A stretch of 64,000 nucleotides of DNA from Symbiodinium natans (lineage: Eukaryota; Sar; Dinophyceae; Suessiales; Symbiodiniaceae), in the NCBI GenBank assembly GCA_905221605.1, contig CAJNDS010000224.1:1673059-1737058 (forward strand). Reading direction: 5' to 3'. Of the stretch, positions 1 to 10,650 are shown in pieces. The stretch's first letter is position 1. Every line of letters starts with the position of its first letter. The notes under the pieces were generated by a model, which saw only the letters and a program-made list of their open reading frames with translations, made no database searches and was not told the DNA's origin. The position numbers and the translations under genes are program-made.

Positions 1-1200
1 GCAATGACAGACAAAAGCACGTGTCACAGCAGAGCGCTGCAGTGATTCCAAGTGTCAAGATCAGCATGTCTGTTATTGATTTCAAGCAGCATTCTCGGGA
101 GCCAGCGTCACTCTTTTGCAGCTTGCAGGTTGCAACCACATCAGATGGAATCGAGTGTCATTCCCTTGACAAGTTTCACTTTGACTTTGAAAAAAGTGCG
201 TGCGGTTACTTTCATCCACCACCCACCAACATATCCAGTCTCCCAACCCCACACAGAACCCCGCAGAACCCCGAAAGCCTTCGGCTAAGTTCGTGTAAGG
301 GCTTTTTCTGAAACCTAAGTTCGCAGAAGGGTCCGCCTTCCCCCCGCAGACCGTTACCCCCATCCATGGGGCCTTCACTAAACCCTAAGCCCTGAATCTT
401 GCGGCCTTGCAACCCCCCAAAGCCCTAAATGGTGGAATTCCAAAGCCCAAACGCCCTCCAAAAACCTCAGAACCCGAACGCCGGAAGCACCAAGGTAATA
501 AAGATACCTGAACCCTACAACCCAACAAGCCTTAAACCCGAGTGGCCTAGAACCCTACGAGGCCGAACGCTCCAAAACCCCAAGCCCTGGAACCCTACAG
601 CCTAAACCCCAAAACCTTAACACCCTAAAGACCTAGAACCCTCTTACCCCAGATCCCCAAAACTCTGAAGCCCTTGAACCCTCAACTCTGCACCCAAAAC
701 CCATGCCCCAAAACCCCTAAAGCCTTAGATCCCAAGACTTTATACAAGCCATCACGTCCCGAAGCCCCAAAGTCCCTAAGCCCTAAAAGCCCTACAGCCC
801 TCCCTAATCCTCTAAACCCCTTCACCTAAACCCTATACAAACCCATGAACTCTTCAGCCCGAACCCCCCCCCCCCTCCTGCCCCCCCAACAAAAAGAAGA
901 AATAACAAACTTTAAACAACAATAAAGCAACTATAAGCCCTAAAGCATGACGAAGCCCAAAACGCCCCAGAAGCCTAAAGGCCTAACACGTCAACACCTT
1001 GTCAACCCTATAAGCCCTAAAAGCCCGAAATCCCGAAACACCTTAAACCGCCAAAGCACTCTAAAACCTCTGTAAGCCTTAACAGCTCGAGATCCCTGAA
1101 AACCTAAAGCCGAGACACAAACCTAAGCCCCTGCTTAAGCCTCAAAACCCCAAGGACCCTAAAACTAACTGATCAGCCCGAAAAAAATCCTGGAAACCCT
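1..1200. other. Degenerate CCCTAAA-derived spacer or intron
   Basis: No exon could be supported. From about 230 onward the sequence is a decayed run of units such as CCCTAAA, ACCCTAAAG, AACCCTACA and AAGCCCTAAA, all in CCCTAAA orientation. The reading frames over 20-380 are short, overlap on both strands and run into this repeat, so they are not called. It is probably the 3' half of an intron or a gene's upstream spacer. Confidence 0.5.
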
Positions 1201-1201
1201 A

Positions 1202-1310
1202 TGAGCCTAAACCCTAAACCCTAAACCCCAAGCCCTAAACCCTAAACCCTAAACCCTAAACCCTAAACCCTAAACCCTAAACCCTAAACCCTAAACCCTA
1301 AACCCTAAAC
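1202..1310. repeat. CCCTAAA telomere-like array
   Basis: About 15 near-perfect CCCTAAA units directly upstream of the first methyltransferase exon. With the TTTAGGG tract at 1434-1478 it brackets that exon with convergent telomeric arrays, the pattern repeated through the window. Confidence 0.95.
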
Positions 1311-1319
1311 ACCCTGGAG

Positions 1320-2121
1320 CCCTGCGTCGGCCCAGGCGCTGTGCAAGACTGCCAGAAATTCGGCTGGGAGGCCGGCGCCCGGCTCTTGCGGCCACTGGCG
1401 CAGGAAGGCCCTCAGAGGGAGAGGGTCATAGAGGTTTAGGGTTTAGGGTTTAGGGTTTAGGTTTTGGGGTTTTGAGGTTAGTTTAGGGTTTGGGCGTTGT
1501 AGGGTTCAGAGGGCTCTGGGGGCGAGAGATCACGATTTGGGAGGGTTACGGCTTGAGGCGTCCGACCCCCCAAGCCCTATTATGCCTGACAACCCTGAGA
1601 GGCGACCACTAGCCAGCTGGGTTTGTTCAAGGTCCGGCACTGCAAACTCCTAACCCAAGCCCCGGACAAGCAATGACGAGCTCTTAACAGAGAAGTCTGT
1701 AGAGCATTAAATCCGAAGTCTTGATTTCTCGACAGGTCATGTGCATGAATGCACTGGTATATGTATATAGAAATATGTATGTCGAGAGATAGACACGGTA
1801 GAAGAAGACGAAGATGAAGCAGAAGAAAAGAGAGACCCGAAAAGAGAGACCCAAAGCCCTCTCAGAGGGAGGGAGAGCGGGGGAGCGAGGGGGGAAAGAG
1901 AGAGAGAGAGAGAGACAGAAAGATGTGAAAGTAAATCAACACATGAATAAATCAACATATATATATATATATGTAGAATACATAACATCAGTGAGTATAG
2001 TATTACATTATATTACATGATGTACTATATTATGTGGTATGATATGTTTCTTTAATATGCGCTTGGGCGCGGACGCCTTTCAACAACATTCCCTGGTCCC
2101 GACCCGAACCTGAGTCACCCG

Positions 2122-2152
<31 letters not shown>

Positions 2153-2941
2153 TTCAAAAAAACAAAAACAAACAGTTCAAGTCCAAGATCAAGACAGCCT
2201 TTTGCGACGCCTCCTTACCCTTAGTAAATAGCTGAACTCAAGGCTGTGTTCCCTTGTGTTTGGGAATATCGGCATAGCTCCCTTTTTTGGGGGAAATGGC
2301 CCTAAACGCTACGTACAAAGCCTAAACCCCAAACCTTACACCCCTAAACCTTAAACCTTCAAGGTGTCCTGAGGATCTACGATGTAACCCTGAACCCCAA
2401 ACCTAAACCCCAAACCCCAAACCCCAAACCCTAAACCCTGTAAACCCTATTCGCCCCTTCAGGTGTCCTGAGAATCTTCGATGCGACCCTACACCCCAAA
2501 CAGAAAGTCTTAAACCCTAAACCCTAAACCCTAAACCCTAGACCTTCAAGGTGTCCTGAGGATCTTCGATGTGAGTTGCGGCTTGGGCCTAAGCTCAATA
2601 GCCGCTGCCCGGGCGGGGCACAACGTCACCGCCACCGAGGTCTCCTCAGAGGTGCTTTGGGTTTAGGGTTTAGGGTTTATGGTTTAGGGATTAGGGTTTA
2701 TAGGGTTTGTTGGGTTTATTGCTTAGGGCTTACGGCTTAGGGTTTGGGAGGGCTTTGGGTGGTTTTGGGGCGGTTCAGGAGTCTCCCAAGACCTTCGCAA
2801 TTTTTTGGGGACTCAGGGGTCTCCCAAGACGGAAGCCCAGTATGTCAGGTGCTGCAGATAGTGGGGCAGAACGCGCAGCGCAATGCAGCCCAGCTGCGCC
2901 TCTGGCGATGGGACCTGCAAATGGAGCCGCCACCCGGCCTG
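1320..2941 (+). CDS. Class-I SAM methyltransferase-like protein (partial gene, 3 exons)
   Basis: Three exons join in phase: 1320-1407, 2551-2651 and 2849-2941. Exon 1 ends ...EAGARLLRPLAQE. Exon 2 reads VLRIFDVSCGLGLSS followed by IAAARAGHNVTATEVSSE, a beta strand plus the glycine-rich motif I that binds S-adenosylmethionine, then the acidic end of strand 2 (TATE). Exon 3 reads VLQIVGQNAQRNAAQLRLWR then WDLQMEPPPGL. This order (helix, motif I, acidic strand 2, 'eVL.....N...N' helix) matches the METTL21/FAM86 type of protein methyltransferase; the assignment is by motif only. Donors are GC at 1408, GT at 2652 and GT at 2942; acceptors are AG. The catalytic C-terminal half is not identified: exons at 3333 and 3614 may belong to it but do not show the expected post-motif. 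The start codon lies upstream and was not found. Confidence 0.62.
2351..2572 (+). repeat. Triplicated splice acceptor plus exon start
   Basis: The segment GGTGTCCTGAGGATCTTCGA, which is the start of methyltransferase exon 2, occurs three times at about 2360-2382, 2461-2483 and 2550-2572. The first two copies are followed by CCCTAAA-type sequence, so only the third leads into an open exon. It looks like tandem duplication of an intron 3' end with its exon edge. Confidence 0.8.
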
Positions 2942-3216
2942 GTGAAGCCACTGGAGGGACCGCGCCTTGACTCGGGTTTTTGGGTTTAGGGTTTAGGGTT
3001 TAGGGTTAGGGTTTAGGGTTTAGGGTTAAGACTTGTGGGGGAAGCGGTATTCAGGGCTTGGGACTCAGATGCATCTAACCTGCAATCCCCAAACCCTACA
3101 AATGAGTAGCTATGGGTTCCATGCCCCGGTCTAGTAGTTGGGAAGAAAGTTTGAAAGAAGCAGGTGAAAGTCAGGAGACCATCATGGACCACGCAGACGG
3201 GATCAGCTTTGAAGGG

Positions 3217-3330
3217 CCTTCAACCCTAAACCCTAAACCCTAAACCCTAAACCCTAAACCCTAAACCCTAAACCCTAAACCCTAAACCCTAAACCCTAAA
3301 CCCTAAACCCTAAACCTAAACCCTAAACAC
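3217..3330. repeat. CCCTAAA telomere-like array
   Basis: About 15 CCCTAAA units ending in an AG acceptor context before the candidate exon at 3333. Confidence 0.95.
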
Positions 3331-3332
3331 AG

Positions 3333-3491
3333 CACAAGGTCGGACAGCGCCTACCACCTTTGCTTGCTGGATCTGGGTTGGCTCAACATGCGCGACCGTG
3401 CAGCCAACCTTCTCAAAGACTGGCGCATCTCCATTGTCCTGGGCGAGGAATGGCCAATCTTGGAAAGCGCGTCTTGGCCTTGTAGCAGGAC
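3333..3491 (+). CDS. Candidate exon, unknown product
   Basis: GC-balanced unique sequence between CCCTAAA arrays. One frame reads DSAYHLCLLDLGWLNMRDRA, then ANLLKDWRISIVLGEEWP, with no stop. It may continue the methyltransferase gene but shows none of its later motifs. Two other frames are partly open, so frame and ends are uncertain. Confidence 0.3.
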
Positions 3492-3613
3492 AAGTAGCTT
3501 GTTGTATGGTAGGGTTGGGCATAGTGTGTCCCTAAACCCCAAACCCTAAACCCTAAACCTTAAACCTTAAACCCCAAATATGGGTCTACCTGTACATGGA
3601 TCCTTGACCGGAG

Positions 3614-3767
3614 GTGTTGAACAGCACCCTGGTTAGACTGCGGCAACTCGGCGGCTGCAAGCTCCATGCCTTTATTGGGAGGACGACTGCTGGTGACGCC
3701 GTGGTTCTGGAGCATGCAGCGGTCGAGCTCGAAAGCAGCACAAAGGAGCTCTTGCGCGCCTGGGCAG
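3614..3767 (+). CDS. Exon, unknown product (possible C-terminal methyltransferase exon)
   Basis: Follows an AG acceptor (3612-3613). It reads VLNSTLVRLRQLGGCKLHAF, then IGRTTAGDAVVLEHAAVELE, then SSTKELLRAWA without stops. The pattern of a helix ending in 'LRQLGGCK' followed by a beta-like 'LHAFIGR' resembles the late Rossmann strands of METTL-type enzymes, so it could complete the 1320-2941 gene. That link is inference. The donor is probably GC at about 3769. Confidence 0.45.
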
Positions 3768-4240
3768 GGCTTGTGAGTAGGGGCCTATCTACTGTCACCC
3801 TAAGTCTCGACTCTTTTTTTCCGGTTTTGGGGGCCGGAAGGCCGTCTTCCATTGTTAAGGCTTTCGGGCTATTTTGAGCCTTGGAGGGTCAGGGAATTAA
3901 GCTCACGAATGACCAGGGTGGAGGGGGCTAAAGCCTGGGCACCACTGATTGTGCGCAAAATGAGCGCAGGCGCACGCTTGAGGCACCGCCTTGCAGTGTT
4001 TCATGAAGAGTTCCGCACTGACGAGTTAAGCCCCCCCCCCCAACCTGTACGAACCTTGGTCAACCCCTGCAAGCCGTCGACTCACTTGTGGACTCCATAG
4101 ACGACGTATGCAGCTCAATGTTGCTTTCATACCCTAAGCTGAGTCCTTGTTGGCTTTAAGTTTCACATATTTGTTATCATAAAAAGCCCAATAAAGATTA
4201 ACAATGATAATTTTCAATATAATCCCAACAAGGACCAGTA

Positions 4241-4318
4241 AGGATCCGGGCCCTAAAGCTACCATGTAGGAACCCCTTTAAGGCCCAAGTGATAACTATA
4301 CCTGCAGATGGATCTTTA
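4241..4318. mobile_element. Decayed copy of inverted-repeat element family A
   Basis: The core 'CCCTAAAGCTACCATGTAGG' followed by AACCCCTTTAAGGCCCAAG matches the intact family-A element at 28889-29015. The terminal 'CTAAGGGTCCATGTACCT' inverted repeats are eroded here. Confidence 0.55.
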
Positions 4319-4398
4319 GACACCCCAGAGCCTAAACCCTAAACCCTAAACCCTAAACCCTAAACCCTAAACCCTAAACCCTAAACCAACTCCCTAAG

Positions 4399-4525
4399 GT
4401 GCCCTGGACACCCTGGGGGCCGAGTTTCCGACGTCTGCAGGCCCGCGCGAGGCCACCGTGAGTCCGTTGGGATGGCTGGAGAAGATTGGGTGGACACCTC
4501 CCATTTGGCATCACCTGATCTTGTG
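4399..4525 (+). CDS. Exon, unknown product
   Basis: Bracketed by CCCTAAA (4327-4386) and TTTAGGG (4526-4608). Acceptor AG is at 4397-4398 and donor GT at 4526, where the donor merges into TTTAGGG. One frame reads ALDTLGAEFPTSAGPREATV then SPLGWLEKIGWTPPIWHHLI. Its IGW phrase recalls dinoflagellate reverse-transcriptase-type ORFs, but the match is too short to assign. Confidence 0.42.
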
Positions 4526-4608
4526 GTAGGGTTTAGGGTTTAGGGTTTAGGGTTTAGGGTTTAGGGTTTAGGGTTTAGGGTTTAGGGTTTAGGGTTTAGG
4601 GTTTAGGG
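4526..4608. repeat. TTTAGGG telomere-like array at intron 5' end
   Basis: Eleven near-perfect TTTAGGG units starting exactly at the inferred splice donor of the preceding exon. Confidence 0.95.
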
Positions 4609-5022
4609 TGGTAGAGCGGGCCGAGAAGAAAAAAAAGAGCGGAAAAGGGGTGCATTGCACGCCGAGGTTCAGGGTTCCGACGGGGCAGAAGTTCTGTGTT
4701 GCCATGCTGTTGAGATCTGGGCACTTGTACTTCTGCACCCGGATGGAGTAGAAGTATCTATACTTTCTGCGTACCTGGATCCCGTGGCTTCGCAGATTTG
4801 GGGATTTGGCACTGCGGTGTGCCTTTTCAGGCGCAGGTGTGTGGCCAAGGGGGGGGGAGGCGAGAGGTGGGTGGGGGCCCAGGGCTGCCAGAAATACTTC
4901 AATCCCCCCCCCCTCCGGAAAAACAAAAGAGGTTGGTTTTAAATCTTAAATTCTACATCCTACACCCTAGACCCTAAGCCCTAAACCCGTAAACCAACCT
5001 AAACCACCCCCTTGTCCGTGAG

Positions 5023-5139
5023 GACCGCAAGGGGACCAACGCTTCCGCCCACGACGGCTGCGGAAAGCTCCCATGAACCGCCAGCAGTCAAAACGCTCCT
5101 CCCAAGGGAGCTCAATGCCCCTTGTGTCGAGGGAAAAAG
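5023..5139 (+). CDS. Exon, unknown product
   Basis: Unique segment after acceptor GTGAG (AG 5021-5022), ending AAAAAG before GTTTAGGG. One frame reads TARGPTLPPTTAAESSHEPP then AVKTLLPRELNAPCVEGK, proline- and threonine-rich and probably disordered. A second frame is also open, so the choice is not certain. Confidence 0.4.
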
Positions 5140-5179
5140 GTTTAGGGTTGAGGGTTTAGGAGGTTTATGAGGGTTTATC

Positions 5180-5362
5180 GTGTTTCCAGGGTTTCTAGGG
5201 TTTAGAGGGTTTCTAGGGTTTCTAGGGCTTATCGGGTTTACAGGGTTCATAGGGTTTATGGGGTTCATAGGGTTTATGGGGTTTGTAGGATTGATAGGGT
5301 TCATAGGGTTCATAGGGTTCATAGGGTTCATAGGGTTCATAGGTTTCATAGGGTTGAGGGTT
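5180..5362. repeat. 9-bp TTCATAGGG / TTTATAGGG tandem repeat
   Basis: A run of TTCATAGGG, TTTATGGGG and TTTCTAGGG units, 9-bp derivatives of TTTAGGG. The 'GFIGF' and 'MNPMNP' reading frames across it are repeat artefacts. Confidence 0.9.
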
Positions 5363-5440
5363 TATGGCCCAATGCCCCAAGGATATTGTGCAATGTGCTA
5401 TCTGGGTGATGTGTTTATGAGACTTGCAGCAAATTCCTCA

Positions 5441-5540
5441 AGATCCAGGTACCTACATAGAAAAAACTTGGCCCCGAAAGCTAGTATATAGAAACCCTTT
5501 ATAAGGCCCAAGTATTTACCAAACATAAGCACATGGATCC
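5441..5540. mobile_element. Family-A inverted-repeat element, decayed
   Basis: Ends AGATCCAGGTACCTACATAG and AAGCACATGGATCCTG are imperfect inverted repeats. The middle GAAAGCTAGTATATAGAAAC matches the family-A core. Confidence 0.6.
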
Positions 5541-5608
5541 TGTACACCCTACTCCCTAAATCCTAAACACCCTAAACCCTAAACCCTATACCCTAAACCC
5601 TTGTTCAG

Positions 5609-5681
5609 ACGTATTGGGCCCTCGGGGCAGTGCTCCTCTGACGGACTTTCGCAGCCTCCGAGTGGGAAAATCGGCCACGAG
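5609..5681 (+). CDS. Small exon, unknown product
   Basis: Between CCCTAAACCCTTGTTCAG and GTTCGGGG. Two frames are open: RIGPSGQCSSDGLSQPPSGK and VLGPRGSAPLTDFRSLRVGK. Called from its bracketed position and its splice-site context. Confidence 0.35.
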
Positions 5682-6349
5682 GTTCGGGGTTGGGGGGTTG
5701 ATGATTATGGGGTTAGGGTTAAGGGTTTAGGGTTTAGGGTTTAGAGTTTGGGGTTTGGGGTTCGGGGTTTGGGGTTTATGACTATGGGGTTAGGGTTTAG
5801 GGTTTTTTAGGGTTTTAGGGTTTTTAGGGTTTTAGGGTGTTAGGGTTTACGGTTGCATCAACGATGCAGCGGATTTTGGGCCCACCCCAACGAGCCCACA
5901 GAGATGGTAGCCATCACACCTAAGGTGGCCGCAGATAGGTAAAAATGCTGAGCTCCCGCGCACTTGGGGGATATCCGCTGTGCTTCGGCAAGAAGCTGCA
6001 GGGACAGCGGCTGTGAGCCAAAGGGAGGAGGTGCCAGTTAATTCAGAATGGACCGGCAAGAAGCCCAGTCATGACGGAAGGGCCTTGTACAAAGACTTCG
6101 GCCATCGGAGATAGGGGGGGGGGGGGGGGGGGGGGCAAAAAGGGACCTTGTCTGCTTCGTGCTCTGCTCCATGCTCACCCGCAAACCCAACACCCAGGAC
6201 ACTGCGAAGCAACGCCACAACGTTGTACAGCATACAGCAGCCGGGCATACCCTGAACCCTAAACTCTAAACCTTAGAACCTAAACCCTAAACCCTACATT
6301 TGCCAAGCCCTCAGACCTACATCCTACATCTCATTCCATCCCCACGCAG

Positions 6350-6385
6350 ACCCGTGCAGCCTTCATCCAGCAGTCGATGGAGCAG
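6350..6385 (+). CDS. Micro-exon, helical (TRAAFIQQSMEQ)
   Basis: A 36-bp, phase-0 exon after a pyrimidine-rich CCACGCAG acceptor, with a GC donor (GCGCGT) at 6386. The 12-residue peptide is strongly helical and resembles the coiled-coil exons further on. Confidence 0.4.
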
Positions 6386-7931
6386 GCGCGTTCGGCTTCA
6401 TTTCTGCACACTATACCCGAAACCCTCTGTAAACCCTGTTCCCTATAATCCCTACGCCTACGAACCCTAAACCTGTAAGCCCTAATTCAAGCCTTAAACC
6501 CTACGAACCCTAAAACCCCTAGCAACCGCCAACCCTAGAACACCGGCACTTTATTGATCCCTTCAGGGTTTCGGTCCCCCTGCAACTTTCATTTCTCCGG
6601 GACCTACCCAGGCAGCCCCACAAAGTCTGAGTTATGGACAAACTTCACTTGGAACTAAGTAGAAGTCTTTTGTATATCTACAAGGGGAAGAAGCAGAAAT
6701 ATGTATGTATATGAGCTGTATGTAATTGACTGAGGTGTCTTGGGCTCTCTAAATCGGGCTTTGGTCGCTACGTAAGGCACCCCCCCCCCCCCGGCTCACT
6801 TGGACAAGTGTTTAGAGGCTACTGTAGGTAATCTCAGGCAACCTACTACATGTGTGGCTTTGAGTGTTCTTAACACACACCTGTTGAAAAACCCTAAGTC
6901 TGCGCATCCGAATAGCCCCCCTCCCCCCTCCCTCGCCCCCGCGCAGTGCACCCTAAACTTGCCACTACAGCCCCAAAACCCCTAAAAATCATAAAACCCC
7001 TAAAAATCATGAAACCCCAAAACCGAAAAAAAATTTAAAGCATAAAGCCCTACATGCCCCAAAAAAAACCTTACAAAAAACCCCTAAAAGCCTCAAAGGC
7101 CCCCCAAAAGCCCTAAGCTGAAAGAGCTCCCGTCATCCCAAGCCGCCCTTCCCTCGTCAGAAGCCGAGGATCAGATATGTCCCTAAACTGGGCTTTGGAG
7201 TACTGTACTTTAATACTTTTTTTGGTTCTGGGTTCCTATTATTGCTACTTATTACCCAAAAAGTATATACTTTTTTTCCAGGGTCTACTCCAAAGCCAAG
7301 TAAACCCCATGCTCTTTCCCCCCCCCCCCCCAAGAATAAATTTCATATAAGACCCAAGGAAAGATCAAGCATATACCGCCCTTAGGAATATCTTAATGCA
7401 AAAACCAGGGGAAGATCAAACACATATATATATATATGTATACATACACATATTTTGGTGTTTAAGGTTCTAAGTCAGAAATATGGCACATCTGCCAGCA
7501 AGTACAAAGGCACAAAGAATGAAACATGAAAAACCAAAAGCAATTTGCTATGTGTAGATGGCAGAAACAGGCGCGTAGGACTTTAGGAACTTGGTGCTCC
7601 AGAGGGTAGAGGGCTTGGGGTTTAGGGTTTCGGTTTAGGGTTTATATACCTATGCGAGCGCATAGGGTTTGGGGTTTAGGGTTGGTTCAGGGTCTGCGGG
7701 TGAGGATGTAGGGTTTGGACATCGTGTTGAGGTCCTCTAAAATTTAGAGTGTATCTTTAGTGAACTACAGGCACACCCCGCGCCCTACATCCCCAAACCC
7801 AAAACCCTAAACCCTAAGCCCCAAACCCTACACCCCAAACCCTAAACCCTAAACCCTAAAACCCAAGCCCTAAACCCCAAACCCCAAATCCTAAACCCCA
7901 AACCCTAAACCCTAAACCCCCAAGCCCTCAG
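6386..7931. other. Long intron or spacer, no exon seen
   Basis: Contains decayed CCCTAAA sequence, AT-rich stretches, poly-C runs near 6781 and 7319, family-C element C1 (7191-7297), a short TA run near 7425, TTTAGGG sequence at 7617-7690 and CCCTAAA sequence at 7797-7920. The reading frame at 6800-6985 is short and has no homology I recognise. Confidence 0.5.
7191..7297. mobile_element. Inverted-repeat element family C, copy C1
   Basis: Terminal inverted repeats GGCTTTGGAGTA and TACTCCAAAGCC (12 bp, exact) enclose an AT-rich middle containing TACTTTAATACTTTTTTTGG and AAGTATATACTTTTTTTCCA. The same architecture recurs at 23841-23938 and 49515-49617. Confidence 0.85.
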
Positions 7932-8021
7932 CCAAAGAGGCCGTGGAGGCCCTCGAGCAGTCTGTGGACGTGGAACTAGCAGCCCGCCGTCAGCAGCAGA
8001 ACTACGCAGAGGAGGCCAAAG
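7932..8021 (+). CDS. Coiled-coil exon
   Basis: Two bases, 29 codons and one base between AG (7930-7931) and GTTTAGGG. It reads KEAVEALEQSVDVELAARRQ then QQNYAEEAK, a charged amphipathic helix with heptad spacing. It is bracketed by CCCTAAA upstream and TTTAGGG downstream. Confidence 0.6.
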
Positions 8022-8929
8022 GTTTAGGGTTTAGGGTTTAGGGTTTAGGGTTTAGGGCTTAGGGCTTAGGGCTTAGGGCTTAGGGCTTAGGGTCAAGGTA
8101 TGAGGGCTTTGAGTTATGGATTGTGGGAGGTTTAGAGGCTGAGCTGAAAGGTTCAAGGTCAGATGTAAGGTGGCATTGAGGTGGGATTCAGGCGGGCTTT
8201 GGACTCCAGACTTCTGGGTTCGAGTCCAGAGTCTCCAGTGTTCTGGGTCCGAGCCCACATTCCCGAAGGAATCCTCGAAGTGACAAGCACAACACTACGC
8301 TAGGGTTCAGGGTTTGGGGTTTAGGGTTTAGGGTTTAGGGTTCAGGGTTTAGGGTTCTGGGTTTAGGGTTTTGGGCTTTAGGGTTTTAGGGTTTTGGGGC
8401 TTTGTGGCCATTAGACGAGTACCAAGACTCACTGTCAGATCCAACCTCCTACAAGCCTCCGCAAGACCCAGAAAGCCCAAAACGCTAAGCCCTACCGTAT
8501 GGGCCGCAGGCCTATGTGTCTGTAGCTTCATACCCACAAATCCTATACTTTGAAGCTCTTCAGACGTAGTAAGTCTACTTAGTATCTCCTAGAAACCAAG
8601 GCCCAACAAAACCCTAAACCCCTCAACCCCAAACCCTAAGCCCTCGACCCTAAACCCTCAACCCCACACCTTACACCCCCAATCCCACACCCTCGCACCC
8701 TAAACCCCAAACCCCAAACCCCAAACCCTAAATCCTAAACCCTAAACCCTAAACCCTAAACCCTAAACCCTAAGCCCTGACCTCAAGCCGATTTCTCATC
8801 GGCGAGGTTTTCGGATGTTTTTTTGTGTTGTTCTTAATGTGTTTGTTCCCCACCCTCGGTGTGGGGTTGTTAGATTTTGAACTCTTGTCCTCGCCCGGAA
8901 CTCTTCTCCTCGCCCGGTCTACTCCTCAC

Positions 8930-9165
8930 TCATCCCTGGAGTGCCCAACCCCAAAGTGTCCCTGGAGTGCCCAACTCTAGGGTGTCCATGGAGTCTCCCT
9001 AGGGCGCCCAACCCCAGAGTCTCCCAACCCCCGAGTCCAGAGTCTCATTTGCCTAGTCTCCCTGGAGTGCCCAACCCCACAGTCTCCCTCGAGTGCCCAA
9101 CCCCAGATTGTCGCCAGAGTGCCCAGCCCCAGAGTGTTGTTGGAGTGCCCAACCCCAGAGTATCT
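8930..9165. repeat. GC-rich minisatellite, unit about GAGTGCCCAACCCCAGAGTC
   Basis: About ten imperfect units of roughly 20-30 bp (TGGAGTGCCCAACCCCAGAG...TCTCCC). The 149-residue frame over 8941-9390 is mostly this repeat and is not called. Confidence 0.85.
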
Positions 9166-9500
9166 CTACCAAGAGAGGGTGGGGATGTTCGAAGTAAAAT
9201 GTTTTTTTGTTTTCGGGTTTTGGGGTGGTTCGAAGGGATGAGGGCTGTCGCGAAAAGAAGTAGGGCTCAGGAGAACCCCAGTTTCCGGAACTTGAGAACT
9301 CCGGCCCCCTACACCCTGATGCCTTACACCCCTCTAAGGACGGTTTCGGGACCCAAAGACCCTCCTACACAAGGCTTTGGGCTCTTTTGAGCCTAAGGTT
9401 AAACTCTATGCTGTGCACCCTAAACCCTTACACCCTAACCCCTAAACCCTAAACCTTAAGCCCCAAACCCTAAACCCTAAACTTGCCCTCCACTCTCAAG

Positions 9501-9575
9501 CCTGACCCCCGGCATGCATCGGCCAGGAATGGACGAGGGAAGCAGACAGATTGGAAAAGAGGCAGGGTGGCTCAG
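9501..9575 (+). CDS. Candidate exon, unknown product
   Basis: Unique 75 bp after CTCTCAAG, ending CTCAG before GTCAGGGTTTAGG. It is open in two frames (PDPRHASARNGRGKQTDW; LTPGMHRPGMDEGSRQIG). Neither is recognisable. Confidence 0.33.
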
Positions 9576-10039
9576 GTCAGGGTTTAGGGTTCCGGGTTTT
9601 AGAGTTTGGGCTTGGGGCTTCAGGGTTTAGAAGCCTTAAGGACGCAATATTGAGCTCCTGAAAATAAGGTATAACACTATATTAATGACACAACGACATA
9701 AGCATGTATCAACTTATACTGTGCAAGAGCGTAAGTCTTTCTAATTGTTTTGTAACATCTTGGTGGCGCGGGCGACGTCTTGGGCTTATTTGCCGGTTTC
9801 CGGGCTCTCGTGGTTGTGTCTTGGGAGGTTGAGTTTAGCCGTCAGCCCATCTAAGACCATTGCCGGTGGGTAGATTCCCTCCCCTATACCCATTGTAGTT
9901 GGACACCATGTAGCTATAGAGTCTTGCTACACCCCCTGGTACCTTTGCACCTGCGGACTGCCCAGCCCTCAACCCTAAACCTTAAACCCCGAAACCCTAG
10001 CCCCCAAACCTAAGCCCTACAGGCCCTTTAAACTGCCAG

Positions 10040-10115
10040 GCACGACGCAGTGGTCTCAAGCTGCGAGAAGTGCCTGCAGGGCCTGGAAGAGGCTCAGATA
10101 CTTTGGGGCACTGAG
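10040..10115 (+). CDS. Exon, helical
   Basis: After CTGCCAG. Reads HDAVVSSCEKCLQGLEEAQI then LWGTE. Acidic and helical, similar in style to the neighbouring coiled-coil exons. The donor is probably GC at 10117. Confidence 0.42.
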
Positions 10116-10582
10116 GGCTTTCCCCTAAGGCTCCACATAGCCCAAAGCTCTTTAGGGTTTAGGGTTTAGGTGTCATGTACAGACTTTAGACCCCAAAGTA
10201 GGTGTCATTTCTATACTTGAAGCCCTAGGGCCCTAGGGTTACTATAGTATTATTATTATTATTATTATTATTATTGCTATAAGAATTAAAATTCAGGGGT
10301 CATTGTTGCCCAGGGTTTGAGTCTTGATTCGGCGGGTGAGCTCCTGTATCCTAAGTCCTATCTTCCTATCTCGAGAAGCCTAGAAAAGAGGGAAACTTGC
10401 TAGAATACAACGCTACACTTCCGTTTTCGTTGAGAGTGTACAGGTTCTTCTAGGTAAATCTAAAGCCCCTGAAGCCTCCAATCCTGCGCCCTCCAGCCCT
10501 ACACTCCGAAGACTAAAGCTCTTTAATGCTTCAGGGTTTAGGGTTTCGGGTTTAGGGTAGCTAAGACCATCAAGACATGCAG

Positions 10583-10650
10583 GATGCCAACGAGGAGCAC
10601 GAAGCGCGCATCAACCACCAGGACCCGGTGGTGGAGGCTGGATTCTCAGG
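10583..10650 (+). CDS. Exon, charged helical
   Basis: After ACATGCAG, ending TCTCAGG before GTTTAGGG. Reads DANEEHEARINHQDPVVEAG then FS without stops. Followed by a TTTAGGG array. Confidence 0.45.

Noticed and set aside
4999-5491. Frames with MNPMNP and GFIGF repeats
   Set aside because: They are translations of the 9-bp TTCATAGGG array; similar frames near 63536-63812 have the same cause.
8941-9390. 149-residue proline-rich frame
   Set aside because: More than half is a GC-rich minisatellite; the remainder has no splice or homology support.
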